A stretch of DNA of 17,881 nucleotides from an uncultured Planctomycetaceae bacterium (GTDB lineage Bacteria > Planctomycetota > Planctomycetia > Planctomycetales > Planctomycetaceae): positions 1 to 17,881 of the forward strand of contig CAIXQV010000747.1 in assembly GCA_903921605.1 (NCBI GenBank), given 5' to 3'. The position numbers were made by a program, and so were the translations under genes. Below, piece by piece: positions 1-8,634 of this stretch; position 1 is the stretch's first letter, and each line of letters begins with the position of its first letter. The notes under the pieces were generated by a model. The model ran no database searches, was not told where the DNA came from, and worked only from the letters and a program-made list of their open reading frames with translations.

Positions 1-798
1 CACTGCATCCTGGTTGGCGGCTGCTGCATCAGCGATCGCGAGTTCTTCAGGAATCAGAAACCCATCCGAATCGATATCCATTGAGTCGAACTTCTCGAGG
101 TCGACTCGGCGAGTCAACATCCATTCGTGCATCGCAATTTGACCATCGAAATCAGTGTCGACTTCGCTGTACGCCGGCGGAAGAGTGATCGTCAACGGCT
201 TCTTTGGCTTCATCTTATAAGGTGTCAGGACTACGGCACCGGTTGTGCCGTTGCGATTCGGATCATTGGGCTGCCCGCCAGGCTGACCATTGTTTCCCGG
301 GTTGAAGTTGCTGCGAAAGCTATTTCTCATGTCGTCCAGCGACATCCCCGCCTTCAGTTCGACGCCCCGTGCCTTCATCATGTCGCGTACAAACGAGGGC
401 ATTCGGTCGAGCTCTTCCTGATCAACGGTGCCATTTCCATTGGAATCCATCATTGAGCCGAATCGGCTTTCGCGATCGCCGCCGCCAAAGCCTCCAGAGA
501 AACCGCCCGGCGGCCCGCCAAAACCACCTCCAAAGCCGCCCGGTGGTCCTCCAAATCCGCCGCCGCCGAATCCAGAAGGCGGTCCGCCCATTCCAGGTGG
601 CGGTCCGCCAAAGCCGCCTCCTCCAAACCCGGGCGGAGGACCACCAGATCCGCCGCGATCTCCGCGACCAGAATCGCCACCGAATCCACCTCGATCGCGC
701 CTATCCCCTCGGTCGCCACGGTCCTGAGCCATGCTGAATTCGCTCAACATGCCAAAGATTGCAAAGGCCGAAACGCATATAGTGAACAAACGCTTCAT
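1..798 (-). CDS. Exported Gly/Pro-rich EF-hand protein (C-terminus cut by window edge)
   Basis: Reading in from position 798, the frame stays open for 266 codons to the window edge, so the C-terminus is missing. Residues 1-24 form a signal peptide (MKRLFTICVSAFAIFGM, then AxA-like SMAQ). Residues 25-38 are Asp/Arg-rich. Residues about 39-108 are low complexity, with repeated FGGGGFGGPP-type units. Three canonical EF-hand loops follow: DSNGNGTVDQEE at 118-129, DTDFDGQIAMHE at 214-225 and DIDSDGFLIPEE at 241-252, each with acidic or Asn/Asp ligands at positions 1, 3 and 5 and Glu at 12. A second Gly/Asn/Pro-rich linker lies at about 165-185. The likely role is a calcium-binding envelope or extracellular protein; the exact function is unknown. 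It is divergent from the gspD-like gene, whose product also ends in a Gly-rich tail with FGGG units, which hints at partnership but does not prove it. The ATG at 798 is chosen because the signal peptide begins there. Confidence 0.85.
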   Translation of the reverse strand, partial: MKRLFTICVSAFAIFGMLSEFSMAQDRGDRGDRRDRGGFGGDSGRGDRGGSGGPPPGFGGGGFGGPPPGMGGPPSGFGGGGFGGPPGGFGGGFGGPPGGFSGGFGGGDRESRFGSMMDSNGNGTVDQEELDRMPSFVRDMMKARGVELKAGMSLDDMRNSFRSNFNPGNNGQPGGQPNDPNRNGTTGAVVLTPYKMKPKKPLTITLPPAYSEVDTDFDGQIAMHEWMLTRRVDLEKFDSMDIDSDGFLIPEELAIADAAAANQDAV

Positions 799-1266
799 GG
801 TTTTTCTTCAGAGCGATTTCCACGGAAACACATTAAATCGAGACTAAAACGGTCTTCCGACCGGTTCTGTTTCAGACTCAATCGTTGAACCCCGGCAGGA
901 TATCCGCGAATCGTAATGATTTGCGATTTTTCAAGACTCCCGGAACCTTTGTTTGGGTTTGAAACACCGAGGGTACCATTTCTTCCAATTACCCAGCCAA
1001 AACTTGTACTGGCGCCCTGCCGTGACCGGTTGCTGCAACCGTTAACCTCTCTGTAACCTTCCTTGAGTTTGGGCTTTCCGCCAAATCCTGGAGGAGAAAA
1101 CGCGAATTGTTCTCGAGTTCGCGAAGAATAGGTGATTGGGAACGTTTAGTAACGGTTCTGGGACAATGAAGAAACTGGCTTTGGTAAACGCCGGAGAAGT
1201 GATCACGCGTTCACTTTTCCTGCATTCAGAGTTTTGGCGAGTTGCGAACTGCAACGGAATTGAAGC
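799..1266. promoter_or_regulatory. Divergent intergenic region (468 bases)
   Basis: No credible gene is seen. The stretch separates the minus-strand EF-hand gene from the plus-strand gspD-like gene, so it should carry both promoters, but no convincing -35/-10 pair is visible. It holds several short inverted repeats: CGGTTG-CTG-CAACCG at 1027-1041, CGCGAA/TTCGCG at 1101-1123, and AAGTGA/TCACTT at 1197-1216. The last lies about 50 bases before the gspD-like start and is followed by a short T-rich run. Any of these could be an operator or leader hairpin, but none matches a site I can name. Confidence 0.4.
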
Positions 1267-4200
1267 ATGAGAATTTGTCGACCACAACCTGCTCTCCGCA
1301 CTGTTCTGCTTCTCTGCGCGATTTTGGCTGCTGACGGCCCGCCAACAGCAACCGCGCAGGATGCTCCCAAAGTTGGTAGTGAGCTGGATTTGCTTCGCAA
1401 CCCGGAGTTGGTTCAGCAGCTAGGCTTGTCCCAGTCTCAACAGGATGCGATCACGGAGGCGGCGAAGGGTGGTTCTCCCGGCCGGGAGATTTTCGATCCC
1501 TTCCTGCAGCGTATGAAGGAAACTTCCGACGAGGCGGAGCGAACAAAGATTCGCGATGAAATGAAACTGGCGACCGTCAAAGCGAAAGAAGACGCGAATG
1601 CGAAAGCCTTGACGATTCTTGACAGCCGCCAGTTGAAGCTTCTGCGCTCGTTGTACATCCAGCAGGCAGGCGTGCGAGCATTTTCTGATGCTCGGGTGGC
1701 CGCGGAGTTAGGAATCACAGAAGAACAAAAAAAGGCGATCGATGAACTGGCCGCGCAGCGACGTGAGGCATCTTCGAAAGTCGGTTTTGATACGACACCT
1801 GAACAGCAGGAAACCTTCCGAAAAGAATGGGAAGGCAAATACCTCGCGGTCCTGAACGACGAACAGAAAAAGAAGTGGGCTGAGCAGTCCTCCTCCTCGC
1901 CGGCTGTTGCCGGTGTTCCCGGCGCCGCGCCTGCGATGAGTAATCCCAACGTGCCAGCCCCGCCTGCGGTTGTGTCACCAGATGCGGCAGCTCCGGCCGG
2001 CGCAGAGATCGTCTCCAGCTTTGGCGGCGCTGCGGATGCGGCAGAAGCGAATCAGCTTGTTGAAAAGTTCTCATTCAACTTTCGTTACGCGCCGTGGGAT
2101 CATGTGCTGCAGGACTTTGCTGCTGGTGCCGGGTATACCCTGGATCTCAATCAGGTTCCGCCAGGCACGTTTAGCCACATCGATACCAAAGAGTACAGCG
2201 CAGGAAAGGCACTGGATGTTCTTAACGGCTACCTGCAGCGAAAAGGTTATGCCCTGTTGCTGAAGGACGGTTTCCTCGTCTGTGTGAATGTTGACAAGGG
2301 AATTCCGCCGAACCTGATTCCGGACGTTGCTGTGGATGAGCTTCTGAAGGTTGAACAGGGAATTCACACGATCGGTGAGAACCAAATCGTTCGCATCGAA
2401 ATTCCGCTGGAGAAGCTGGATGTTGGCGTGATGGCTCAGGAAGTAGAACAGCTTCTGGGCAGCCTTGGCACGATGACGGCGTTTACGCAAACAGGCTCCC
2501 TAATTATTGCAGATACCGGTTCGAATCTCCGTCGCATCAAGTCATACGTCGATATGTCTGTCAGTCGTCGCAAAGGCGACTTGGTGTTTAAGACTTACAT
2601 GCTGAAGAACATTGACGCTGAAGAAGCGGAGTTCATGCTGCTAAGTCAGTTTGGAATGCGACAGGGTGTTGCCAATGTGAGCTCTGGAGCGGGCGGTGAT
2701 CGTCGCGGTCCGCCAAGCCCAACGCCAGCCCCTGTTGCGTCGAGCGCGCAGCTTCAGGTCATGTCCGACACTCGAACCAACAGCTTGTTTGTGACGGCGT
2801 CGCCGGATCAGCAGGCTCTGGTGGAAGAGATCATCAAGGCGATTGATATTTCGGAATTGCCGGATGGCACGAAACTGACTCGCGAGGGCAATTCCGGGCC
2901 TTATCTGCGAGTCTACCGTGTCAGCGGGCGAGCCGATCAGGTGGCTCAGAGCATTACCGCGATGATGCCGGGGGTTGTCGTCAATGAAGATGGGGCTGCA
3001 GGTACGGTGCACATTTTTGGCACTTCTCGTCAACACCAGCAGGTTGAAGAGTGGGTTAAGTCGTTTAGTGAAGGAACGGGAGCCAGTGGTTCGGTCGCTG
3101 TAATTCCTCTGGCCAAAATGGATCCGCTGACAGCCGCTGCGACACTACGAAATCTGTTTGTTGCTGAAGGAGCCAATGCTCCGACCGTTGAAACTGATCT
3201 GTACGGGAACCGCATCATCGTCAAAGGCACTGCTCTGCAGGTAGAGCAGATCAAGCAAGTGCTCACGGATCTGGGTGAAGACGGTACGGGTCTGAAGAAG
3301 AAGGGCGAAGGAGGCAACATTCGTCGCTACTCTCTGCGAGGTCGTGATCCTGAAGAGTTCTTCAAGTACCTTGAGCAGGAATGGCAGGCGAGCGAGAAGA
3401 CTTCAATTCGTATTGTTGTGCCAAAAAAGAGTGGGCCGATCAAAGGCATCAAAACTCCGTCGGATGAAGTTCCCGATGCGAAAGAAGAACCTGCTACCGA
3501 GGAAAAGGAAGATTCGACAACTCAGACACGCTCTCGCCGAACAGGCTTGAGGAAAGAGAGCGGCTATCTTCCTGTGAATCGCGTTATCGACGAAGCCACG
3601 GCAGCGGCTGATCCGGCCGCTACGTCGCAGCAGGTGCCGATGGAGAGTAATCCACCGGCTGCTGATCGCAGAGAAAGTACCACGCCGGACGGAATTCAGA
3701 TTGTTGTCGATGGCGATGAATTGCTGTTACTGTCCCGCGATGAAGATGCGCTGGATCGACTGGAGGAAACAATGGATTTCCTGCAGCAATCGATTCCATT
3801 TCGTACGAAGTGGACTGTGTTCTATTTGCAGGCCGCTGATGCAACAGAAGCGGCCGCACTGCTGGAGCAATTTATTCCCAGCAGCAGCGTGACGAACACG
3901 GCGTCATCCAGCAGTTTCGGGCTCAGTTCAATGTTTAGCCCGCTGACGGAATCGGTTTCGGACATGACGGGTCTCAGCAGTTTGGGCGGAAATCCTCAGA
4001 CGCTGCGAATTATTCCGGATCCACGTTCGAACTCATTATTCGTGACCGGCCCGCAGGCCTCGGTGGAAGAAGCGGAGGGATTTCTGGAGGTGCTGGACTC
4101 AAACAATATTCCCGAATCTCTACGCGACATGCAGCCGCGTCGCATTGTCGTGGAGCACGCGGAAATTGATGACATCGCCACAATGGTGAATGAAACATTC

Positions 4201-4770
4201 AAGCCCTATATGGAGCCAGCTGGCGGTCGGCAGCAGCAGAACAATCCGCTGGCCCAGATGTTCGGCGGTGGTGGCGGCAATGGGAAAAGCAATGAACCAC
4301 AGGGAGTTCAGATGACGGTCGCTGTGGATCGCCAAACAAGTTCATTGGTGATTTCCTCCAGCGAGGGGTTGTTCACCAAAGTGCAGGAAATGGTAAAGGA
4401 ATCTGACGAAGCCGCGAAGAAGTCGAATCGCACGATTCGAGTCGTCCAGTTAAAGAATTCAGATGCATCAATGATCCAGGAGTCGCTGCGATCCCTGTTT
4501 CCTCGAGTGACGACAAGTGCGACGCGACCATCGTCCTCCAGTACGAATAGTCAAAACTCCGGCAACACCAACAATCCTCAGCAGCCTCAACCCCAGCAGC
4601 CTCAGACGGATCCGTTCCAGCAGATGATACAGGATCGCATGCGACAACGCGGCGGCGACACTGGTCGAGGTGGTGCATCTCCATTCGGCGGTGGTGCATT
4701 CAACCCGTTTGGCGGAGGAAACTTTGGTGGTCGCGGTGGCGGCACGAATGGAGGCCGCGGCGGCCGATAA
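1267..4770 (+). CDS. Secretin N-domain repeat protein, GspD-like, without secretin barrel
   Basis: This 1167-residue exported protein has a signal peptide at 1-30 (cleavage probably after ATA). Residues about 36-215 are helical and charged, with LTxxQ-like motifs (LGLSQSQQ, LGITEEQ, LNDEQ). Residues 265-340 resemble the N0 domain of secretins. From about 375 on there are roughly seven secretin_N-type units, each ending in a beta strand plus helix: SLIIAD (~411), SLFVTA (~506), TVHIFG (~580), NRIIVKG (~648), IQIVVDG (~810), SLFVTG (~923) and SLVISS (~1026). A charged linker occupies about 720-800. The C-terminus after about 1077 is Ser/Asn/Gln-rich, then Gly/Arg-rich. True GspD is about 650-700 residues and ends in a conserved outer-membrane barrel; none is visible here. 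As first gene of the gsp cluster it probably forms the periplasmic part of the channel or a scaffold. The ATG at 1267 follows a weak GGAA and directly begins the signal peptide. Confidence 0.9.
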   Translation: MRICRPQPALRTVLLLCAILAADGPPTATAQDAPKVGSELDLLRNPELVQQLGLSQSQQDAITEAAKGGSPGREIFDPFLQRMKETSDEAERTKIRDEMKLATVKAKEDANAKALTILDSRQLKLLRSLYIQQAGVRAFSDARVAAELGITEEQKKAIDELAAQRREASSKVGFDTTPEQQETFRKEWEGKYLAVLNDEQKKKWAEQSSSSPAVAGVPGAAPAMSNPNVPAPPAVVSPDAAAPAGAEIVSSFGGAADAAEANQLVEKFSFNFRYAPWDHVLQDFAAGAGYTLDLNQVPPGTFSHIDTKEYSAGKALDVLNGYLQRKGYALLLKDGFLVCVNVDKGIPPNLIPDVAVDELLKVEQGIHTIGENQIVRIEIPLEKLDVGVMAQEVEQLLGSLGTMTAFTQTGSLIIADTGSNLRRIKSYVDMSVSRRKGDLVFKTYMLKNIDAEEAEFMLLSQFGMRQGVANVSSGAGGDRRGPPSPTPAPVASSAQLQVMSDTRTNSLFVTASPDQQALVEEIIKAIDISELPDGTKLTREGNSGPYLRVYRVSGRADQVAQSITAMMPGVVVNEDGAAGTVHIFGTSRQHQQVEEWVKSFSEGTGASGSVAVIPLAKMDPLTAAATLRNLFVAEGANAPTVETDLYGNRIIVKGTALQVEQIKQVLTDLGEDGTGLKKKGEGGNIRRYSLRGRDPEEFFKYLEQEWQASEKTSIRIVVPKKSGPIKGIKTPSDEVPDAKEEPATEEKEDSTTQTRSRRTGLRKESGYLPVNRVIDEATAAADPAATSQQVPMESNPPAADRRESTTPDGIQIVVDGDELLLLSRDEDALDRLEETMDFLQQSIPFRTKWTVFYLQAADATEAAALLEQFIPSSSVTNTASSSSFGLSSMFSPLTESVSDMTGLSSLGGNPQTLRIIPDPRSNSLFVTGPQASVEEAEGFLEVLDSNNIPESLRDMQPRRIVVEHAEIDDIATMVNETFKPYMEPAGGRQQQNNPLAQMFGGGGGNGKSNEPQGVQMTVAVDRQTSSLVISSSEGLFTKVQEMVKESDEAAKKSNRTIRVVQLKNSDASMIQESLRSLFPRVTTSATRPSSSSTNSQNSGNTNNPQQPQPQQPQTDPFQQMIQDRMRQRGGDTGRGGASPFGGGAFNPFGGGNFGGRGGGTNGGRGGR

Positions 4771-4785
4771 GTTTCTTTTATCTGG

Positions 4786-4804
4786 ACGGTCGTCGAACGG
4801 TCGT
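4786..4804 (+). repeat. Direct repeat ACGGTCGT x2 before gspE
   Basis: Two copies of ACGGTCGT (4786-4793 and 4797-4804) are separated by CGA, giving an 11-base period close to one helical turn. They lie in the 71-base gap between the gspD-like stop and the gspE start. They could be a regulator site or chance; no Rho-independent terminator is seen in this gap, so read-through into gspE is likely. Confidence 0.35.
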
Positions 4805-4841
4805 TGGTCTTGCCCCGAGTGACTCACAATAAAGCCCCGCA

Positions 4842-6527
4842 ATGGAACTTGGAAAACTACTTGTCGATGAAGGCCTGGTGACTCGCGAGCAACTGCAGCA
4901 GGCTCGCGAAACTCACGCTGGCCTGCGCATTGATCAGGCACTGGTGAAATTGGGGGTGGTGACCGAGGATGCAATTCTTCGCAAACTGTCCGATGAATTC
5001 GGAATGCAGTACATCGACCTGAAAGATATTGAGGTTGATGCGGAACTGTTGGCCAAGTTCCCTACGTCCTCGATCTATCGCCATTCGCTGTTGCCGCTGT
5101 ACCGTCAGAATGGCCACGTCGTCGTTGCCACCTCGGACCCTTTGAATCTGGAAGGCCTGGATGAGCTGAGCACCGTCAGTGGGTTCAAATTGGAACCGGT
5201 ACTGACTCGCAGTGGTGAACTGGGCAGTCGAATTCATGAACTCCTGGGTGTCGGCGGCGACACGATCAATGAACTGGTTCGACGTCGAACCGAAGAAGGC
5301 ATCGAACTTCTTGAAGAGATCAACGAAGACTTCGGCGAACTGGCTGAAGGAGCTCAAGCGCCGTCGGTCATCAAGCTGGTGAATGAGCTGTTAATGGAAG
5401 CGGTCAAGCTACAGACCAGCGACGTGCATATCGAGCCTCAGGAAAACGGAATGAGGGTTCGATATCGTCTGGACGGGATGCTGCGAGTTCAGCCAACTCC
5501 CCCGGAGATCGCTCAGTTTTATTCCGCGATCGTGACACGCTTGAAGATCATGTCACATCTGAACATTGCAGAGAAGCGTTTGCCTCAGGACGGGCGGATC
5601 AAGCTGCGAGTTTCCGGGCGTGAAGTCGACGTGCGCGTGTCCATCATTCCGATGATGCATGGCGAAGGCGTGGTCATGCGATTGCTGGATAAAGCACGCA
5701 TGAAGTTCGACCTGAAAGCCGTCGGAATGCCGCCGACGGTGTCAAAGATCTTTAAGCAGCTGATCGACCTGCCGCACGGAATTGTGCTCGTCACCGGGCC
5801 GACCGGAAGCGGTAAGTCCACAACTCTCTACAGTGCTTTGAACGAGATTAAAGATCCCGCCATAAAAATCATTACCGTGGAAGATCCGGTTGAGTATCAG
5901 ATGGACGGGATTAGTCAGATCCAGGTTCACAGCCGGATTGGTTTGACTTTTGCGGCTGCCCTGAGAAGCATCCTGCGACATGACCCGGATGTTGTCCTGA
6001 TCGGGGAAATTCGAGACGGTGAAACCGCGCAGGCCGCGATTCAGGCATCACTCACCGGGCACCTTGTGTTTAGTACGTTGCATACCAACGACGCGCCGGG
6101 CACGTTTACTCGACTTATCGATATGGGTGTCGAACCTTATTTGGTGGCGAGTACCGTTGAGGGGATTCTGGCTCAGCGTCTGGTACGGCGGCTTTGTCCG
6201 CATTGCAAACGTCTGACCCCAATTGAAAAGGTGGAAATTCCGGCCGACTTTCCAAGACCTTTACCCGAGGCGGTTTATGAACCTGTCGGCTGTCGTGAAT
6301 GCCGTGAAACCGGCTATGCTGGCCGAATCGGAGTGTTTGAGCTGCTGAAGACGGATCCGATGATTCAACGCATGTGCTCGGAAAGTCGCAGCAGCGTGGA
6401 GATTCGAGATTACGCCATCAAAGCGGGGATGACAACGCTGCGATCGAGTGGATGGGAACAGGTTCAGGTTGGTGTCACAAGTATTGACGAAGTCCTGCGA
6501 ATTACTCGCGGCGATATCATTGGCTAG
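4842..6527 (+). CDS. gspE: Type II secretion ATPase GspE
   Basis: This cytoplasmic hexameric ATPase energises pseudopilus assembly. In its 561 residues, positions 1-150 form a T2SSE_N/MshEN-type domain (begins [14 protein letters not shown]). The catalytic core has Walker [10 protein letters not shown] at 319-327, the Asp box VEDPVE just after it, Walker B with [14 protein letters not shown] at 381-394, and a His box ([13 protein letters not shown]). The metal-binding tetracysteine is intact, with CPHC at 452-455 and CREC at 484-487. All catalytic elements of a secretion ATPase are present, rather than a PilT-type retraction ATPase, which lacks the tetracysteine. Length fits GspE/PilB (about 500-570). 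The start ATG has no clear Shine-Dalgarno sequence (ATAAAGCCCCGCA precedes it). PilB is the main alternative family name, but the gspF-K neighbours favour GspE. Confidence 0.97.
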   Translation: MELGKLLVDEGLVTREQLQQARETHAGLRIDQALVKLGVVTEDAILRKLSDEFGMQYIDLKDIEVDAELLAKFPTSSIYRHSLLPLYRQNGHVVVATSDPLNLEGLDELSTVSGFKLEPVLTRSGELGSRIHELLGVGGDTINELVRRRTEEGIELLEEINEDFGELAEGAQAPSVIKLVNELLMEAVKLQTSDVHIEPQENGMRVRYRLDGMLRVQPTPPEIAQFYSAIVTRLKIMSHLNIAEKRLPQDGRIKLRVSGREVDVRVSIIPMMHGEGVVMRLLDKARMKFDLKAVGMPPTVSKIFKQLIDLPHGIVLVTGPTGSGKSTTLYSALNEIKDPAIKIITVEDPVEYQMDGISQIQVHSRIGLTFAAALRSILRHDPDVVLIGEIRDGETAQAAIQASLTGHLVFSTLHTNDAPGTFTRLIDMGVEPYLVASTVEGILAQRLVRRLCPHCKRLTPIEKVEIPADFPRPLPEAVYEPVGCRECRETGYAGRIGVFELLKTDPMIQRMCSESRSSVEIRDYAIKAGMTTLRSSGWEQVQVGVTSIDEVLRITRGDIIG

Positions 6528-6659
6528 AATGCGATGGTCTCATGAACATTGTGCGGTGGGCGTGAACGACGCTCTGTTCAGAACAAAATTAAAACCAGCA
6601 AACAAAAACTGAGCCCTCGCTGCTCTTGAATCATGATCAGATTCTGACTTCCAAAAACC
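6528..6659 (+). other. gspE-gspF spacer
   Basis: This 132-base gap has no gene. It contains a possible 6-bp hairpin (GGGCGT pairing with ACGCTC, one G-U, about 6568-6584) and a 5-bp inverted repeat GAATC/GATTC at 6628-6644. No T tract follows the first hairpin, so it is not an obvious terminator. No Shine-Dalgarno sequence precedes the gspF ATG. Confidence 0.3.
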
Positions 6660-7871
6660 ATGCCAGATTTCAAATACCTAGCTCGCGAACTGACCGGCAA
6701 ACAGGTCACAGGCACGCTGACAGCGACCAGCGAGAAAGATGCGCTCTCAAGTCTGGCAGCGCGCAGTCTGTTTCCGATTTCCGTGTCGTTGTCTGAGCAG
6801 TCAAAACAGCAGGCCGCCACAGGTGCTCGACGAGTTTCCACAAAGTATCTGACCGTCTTCTACAATCAGCTTGCGGATTTGCTGAAGTCAGGTGTTCCAT
6901 TGCTGCGTTCGCTGCAGCTTTTGGAAGATCAGACATCGCATGCCGGGCTGAGATTTGTCATTCAGGATGTTCGTGAGCAGGTTGCGGATGGAACTCGCCT
7001 GAACGATGCCATGCGGCGACATCCGCGAGCGTTCAACTTCCTGACCGTCAGTATGGTCAAGGCGGGCGAAGAAGGCGGTTTTCTGGAAGACGTGCTGTCT
7101 CGAATCGCGGCCTTCAATGATCATCAGGAAGAGCTCAAAGGCAAGGTCACCGGGGCGATGGTTTACCCGGTCTTCCTGCTTGTTGTGGGATTGCTTGTCG
7201 TCACGGCCATGATGATGTGGGTCGTGCCGAACTTTGCTCCGATGTTTGAAAAGATGGAACGCGACGGGACTCTGCCGTGGGCCACGACAACGCTTTTCAG
7301 CATCAGCGATACTCTGACGAGCTACGGGCTTTTGATCTTTGCGGTAATCGCGGGACTTGTGGGTCTCATTGTTACGTACGTCCAGTCCCCGGAGGGGCGT
7401 CGGTTCGTTGACGAGTGGAAGCTGAAAGTCCCGGGACTTGGCGGCATCCTGCAAAGCCTTGCGGTGGCTCGTTTCTCCCGAATGCTGGGAACGCTTTTAA
7501 AGAACGGCGTCCCGATTCTGCAGTCGTTGCGCATTGCCAAAGACGCGAGTGGAAACATGGTGCTGGCCGAAGCGATCGGAAATGCGGCTGATAACGTCAG
7601 CAGCGGCCAGTCGCTGGCAGTTCCATTGAGAGCCAGTGGTCAGTTCTCAAAGGACCTGATCGAAATGATTGCAGTTGGCGAAGAGGCTAATAATCTGGAG
7701 AATGTGCTGATTGGCGTAGCAGATAATCTTGAGAAACGGACCAGCCGGCGAATAGACATGGTTGTCAGATTGCTGGAGCCCATGATGCTTCTGGCAATGG
7801 CCGGAGTGGTTGTGTTTATCGTGATGGCACTGCTATTGCCGGTGATTAAAATGTCAACGAACCCGACCTAG
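6660..7871 (+). CDS. gspF: Type II secretion inner-membrane platform protein GspF
   Basis: This polytopic inner-membrane protein couples the GspE ATPase to pseudopilus growth. The 403 residues show the family's two tandem GspF domains. The first is cytoplasmic, about 68-190 (FYNQLADLLKSGVPLLRSL, then GEEGGFLEDVLSRIA). A membrane segment follows at about 168-192 and another at about 218-240. The second domain is at about 270-395 (FSRMLGTLLKNGVPILQSL, then GEEANNLENVLIGVADNLE). A last membrane segment is at about 373-395 (LLAMAGVVVFIVMALLLPV). The short N-terminal domain begins FKYLARELTGK, typical of the family. Length matches GspF/PilC (about 400). The ATG at 6660 is kept because this N-terminal motif starts at once, although no ribosome-binding site is evident. 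Confidence 0.97.
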   Translation: MPDFKYLARELTGKQVTGTLTATSEKDALSSLAARSLFPISVSLSEQSKQQAATGARRVSTKYLTVFYNQLADLLKSGVPLLRSLQLLEDQTSHAGLRFVIQDVREQVADGTRLNDAMRRHPRAFNFLTVSMVKAGEEGGFLEDVLSRIAAFNDHQEELKGKVTGAMVYPVFLLVVGLLVVTAMMMWVVPNFAPMFEKMERDGTLPWATTTLFSISDTLTSYGLLIFAVIAGLVGLIVTYVQSPEGRRFVDEWKLKVPGLGGILQSLAVARFSRMLGTLLKNGVPILQSLRIAKDASGNMVLAEAIGNAADNVSSGQSLAVPLRASGQFSKDLIEMIAVGEEANNLENVLIGVADNLEKRTSRRIDMVVRLLEPMMLLAMAGVVVFIVMALLLPVIKMSTNPT

Positions 7872-7947
7872 CAACGACTGGATTTCGGTAGCAGTGCGGG
7901 CTTCCCTTTACCTCACATGGATTGATTGAAAATCAGGATTTCGTGTC

Positions 7948-8442
7948 ATGCAAAAACGTTCTCTACTGTTGTCCCCCGCGCAGAAGCGTTCGGGTTTTAC
8001 GCTTCTGGAACTCTTGATTGTACTGGCCATCATTCTGGTGATCGCTGGTATGGTTGTGCCGAATCTTATTGGCAGCCAGAAAACGGCGAACGAACGAATC
8101 GCCTTTACTCTGGTGAAGGAAATGGAAAAGGCCGCTGGCAATTACGCGACTGACCATGATGGCGAATATTTCAAGGGCAACGGCACCGAAGCATGGCAGG
8201 CGATGATTAATCCTCCTGCCTACAAAGGCCGCAAGCTGCGTCCGTATCTGGAAGAAGTGCCCATCGATCCATGGGGAAATCCTCTTCAGTACGAATGGAA
8301 CGGCGACGGGCACAGCAAGAAGCAGAATGCTCTGAAGCCTGCAATCTGGTCAACGGGATCTGATGGCCAGGGCGATGGAACAAACTCCGGCGGGACTGCG
8401 CTGAATAACTGGACACCGGCCGCATCAAACGCCGGCAACTGA
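7948..8442 (+). CDS. gspG: Major pseudopilin GspG
   Basis: This is the main subunit of the pseudopilus. It is 164 residues long with a prepilin leader of 16 residues ending KRSG, cut by the prepilin peptidase before FTLLELLIVLAIILVI; the +5 Glu (residue 21) needed for assembly is present. The C-terminal signature is clear: DPWGNPLQYEW, then a segment ending STGSDGQGDG and LNNW, matching the GspG pattern whose C-terminal loop binds calcium in characterised members. A modest AGGA lies about 9 bases before the ATG. A 40-base tail leads to a strong stem-loop, so the transcript of this abundant subunit could be terminated or stabilised there. No prepilin peptidase gene lies in the window. Confidence 0.97.
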   Translation: MQKRSLLLSPAQKRSGFTLLELLIVLAIILVIAGMVVPNLIGSQKTANERIAFTLVKEMEKAAGNYATDHDGEYFKGNGTEAWQAMINPPAYKGRKLRPYLEEVPIDPWGNPLQYEWNGDGHSKKQNALKPAIWSTGSDGQGDGTNSGGTALNNWTPAASNAGN

Positions 8443-8482
8443 TGAATTGGTCGTCAGGCTTAAATGCTTTATGCAACACATC

Positions 8483-8514
8483 GCGAGCGACATGGTGAAG
8501 GCCGTGTCGCTCGT
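8483..8514 (+). terminator. Strong stem-loop after gspG
   Basis: CGAGCGACA at 8484-8492 pairs perfectly with TGTCGCTCG at 8505-8513. The stem extends outward by one G-U (8483/8514) and inward by U-G, G-C, G-C and U-G, closing on the tetraloop GAAG: about 14 pairs in 32 bases. No T tract follows, so it may be a partial terminator or a 3'-end stabiliser of the gspG message rather than a full Rho-independent terminator. Confidence 0.65.
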
Positions 8515-8523
8515 ATTCATGTT

Positions 8524-8572
8524 CTGTGATCCTGAAATACTGTGAATCAAGATGGTCAGGTGCTGTGAATCA
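8524..8572 (+). repeat. CTGTGA direct repeats in the gspG-gspH gap
   Basis: CTGTGAATCA occurs at 8540-8549 and 8563-8572 (23 bases apart), with a related CTGTGATCC at 8524-8532 (16 bases before). A -10-like CATAAT lies downstream at 8598-8603, without a good -35 box. The arrangement suggests an operator-promoter for gspH-K, but no known regulator motif is recognised. Confidence 0.4.
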
Positions 8573-8634
8573 GTGTTCGATTCTCGGGTTTCTGACGCAT
8601 AATTTTTTGATTCCTTTGGTTAGAGCATTCTTTG

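Noticed and set aside
369..737. Plus-strand open frames rich in Pro or Arg
   Set aside because: They are readings opposite the Gly/Pro repeats of the minus-strand EF-hand gene, which has a signal peptide and EF-hand motifs.
4771..4841. Terminator after the gspD-like gene
   Set aside because: The ACGGTCGT copies are direct, not inverted, and no stable stem with a T tract is present.
6888..7454. Minus-strand open frame of 188 codons opposite gspF
   Set aside because: The plus strand there encodes unmistakable GspF domains; the antisense frame has no family features.
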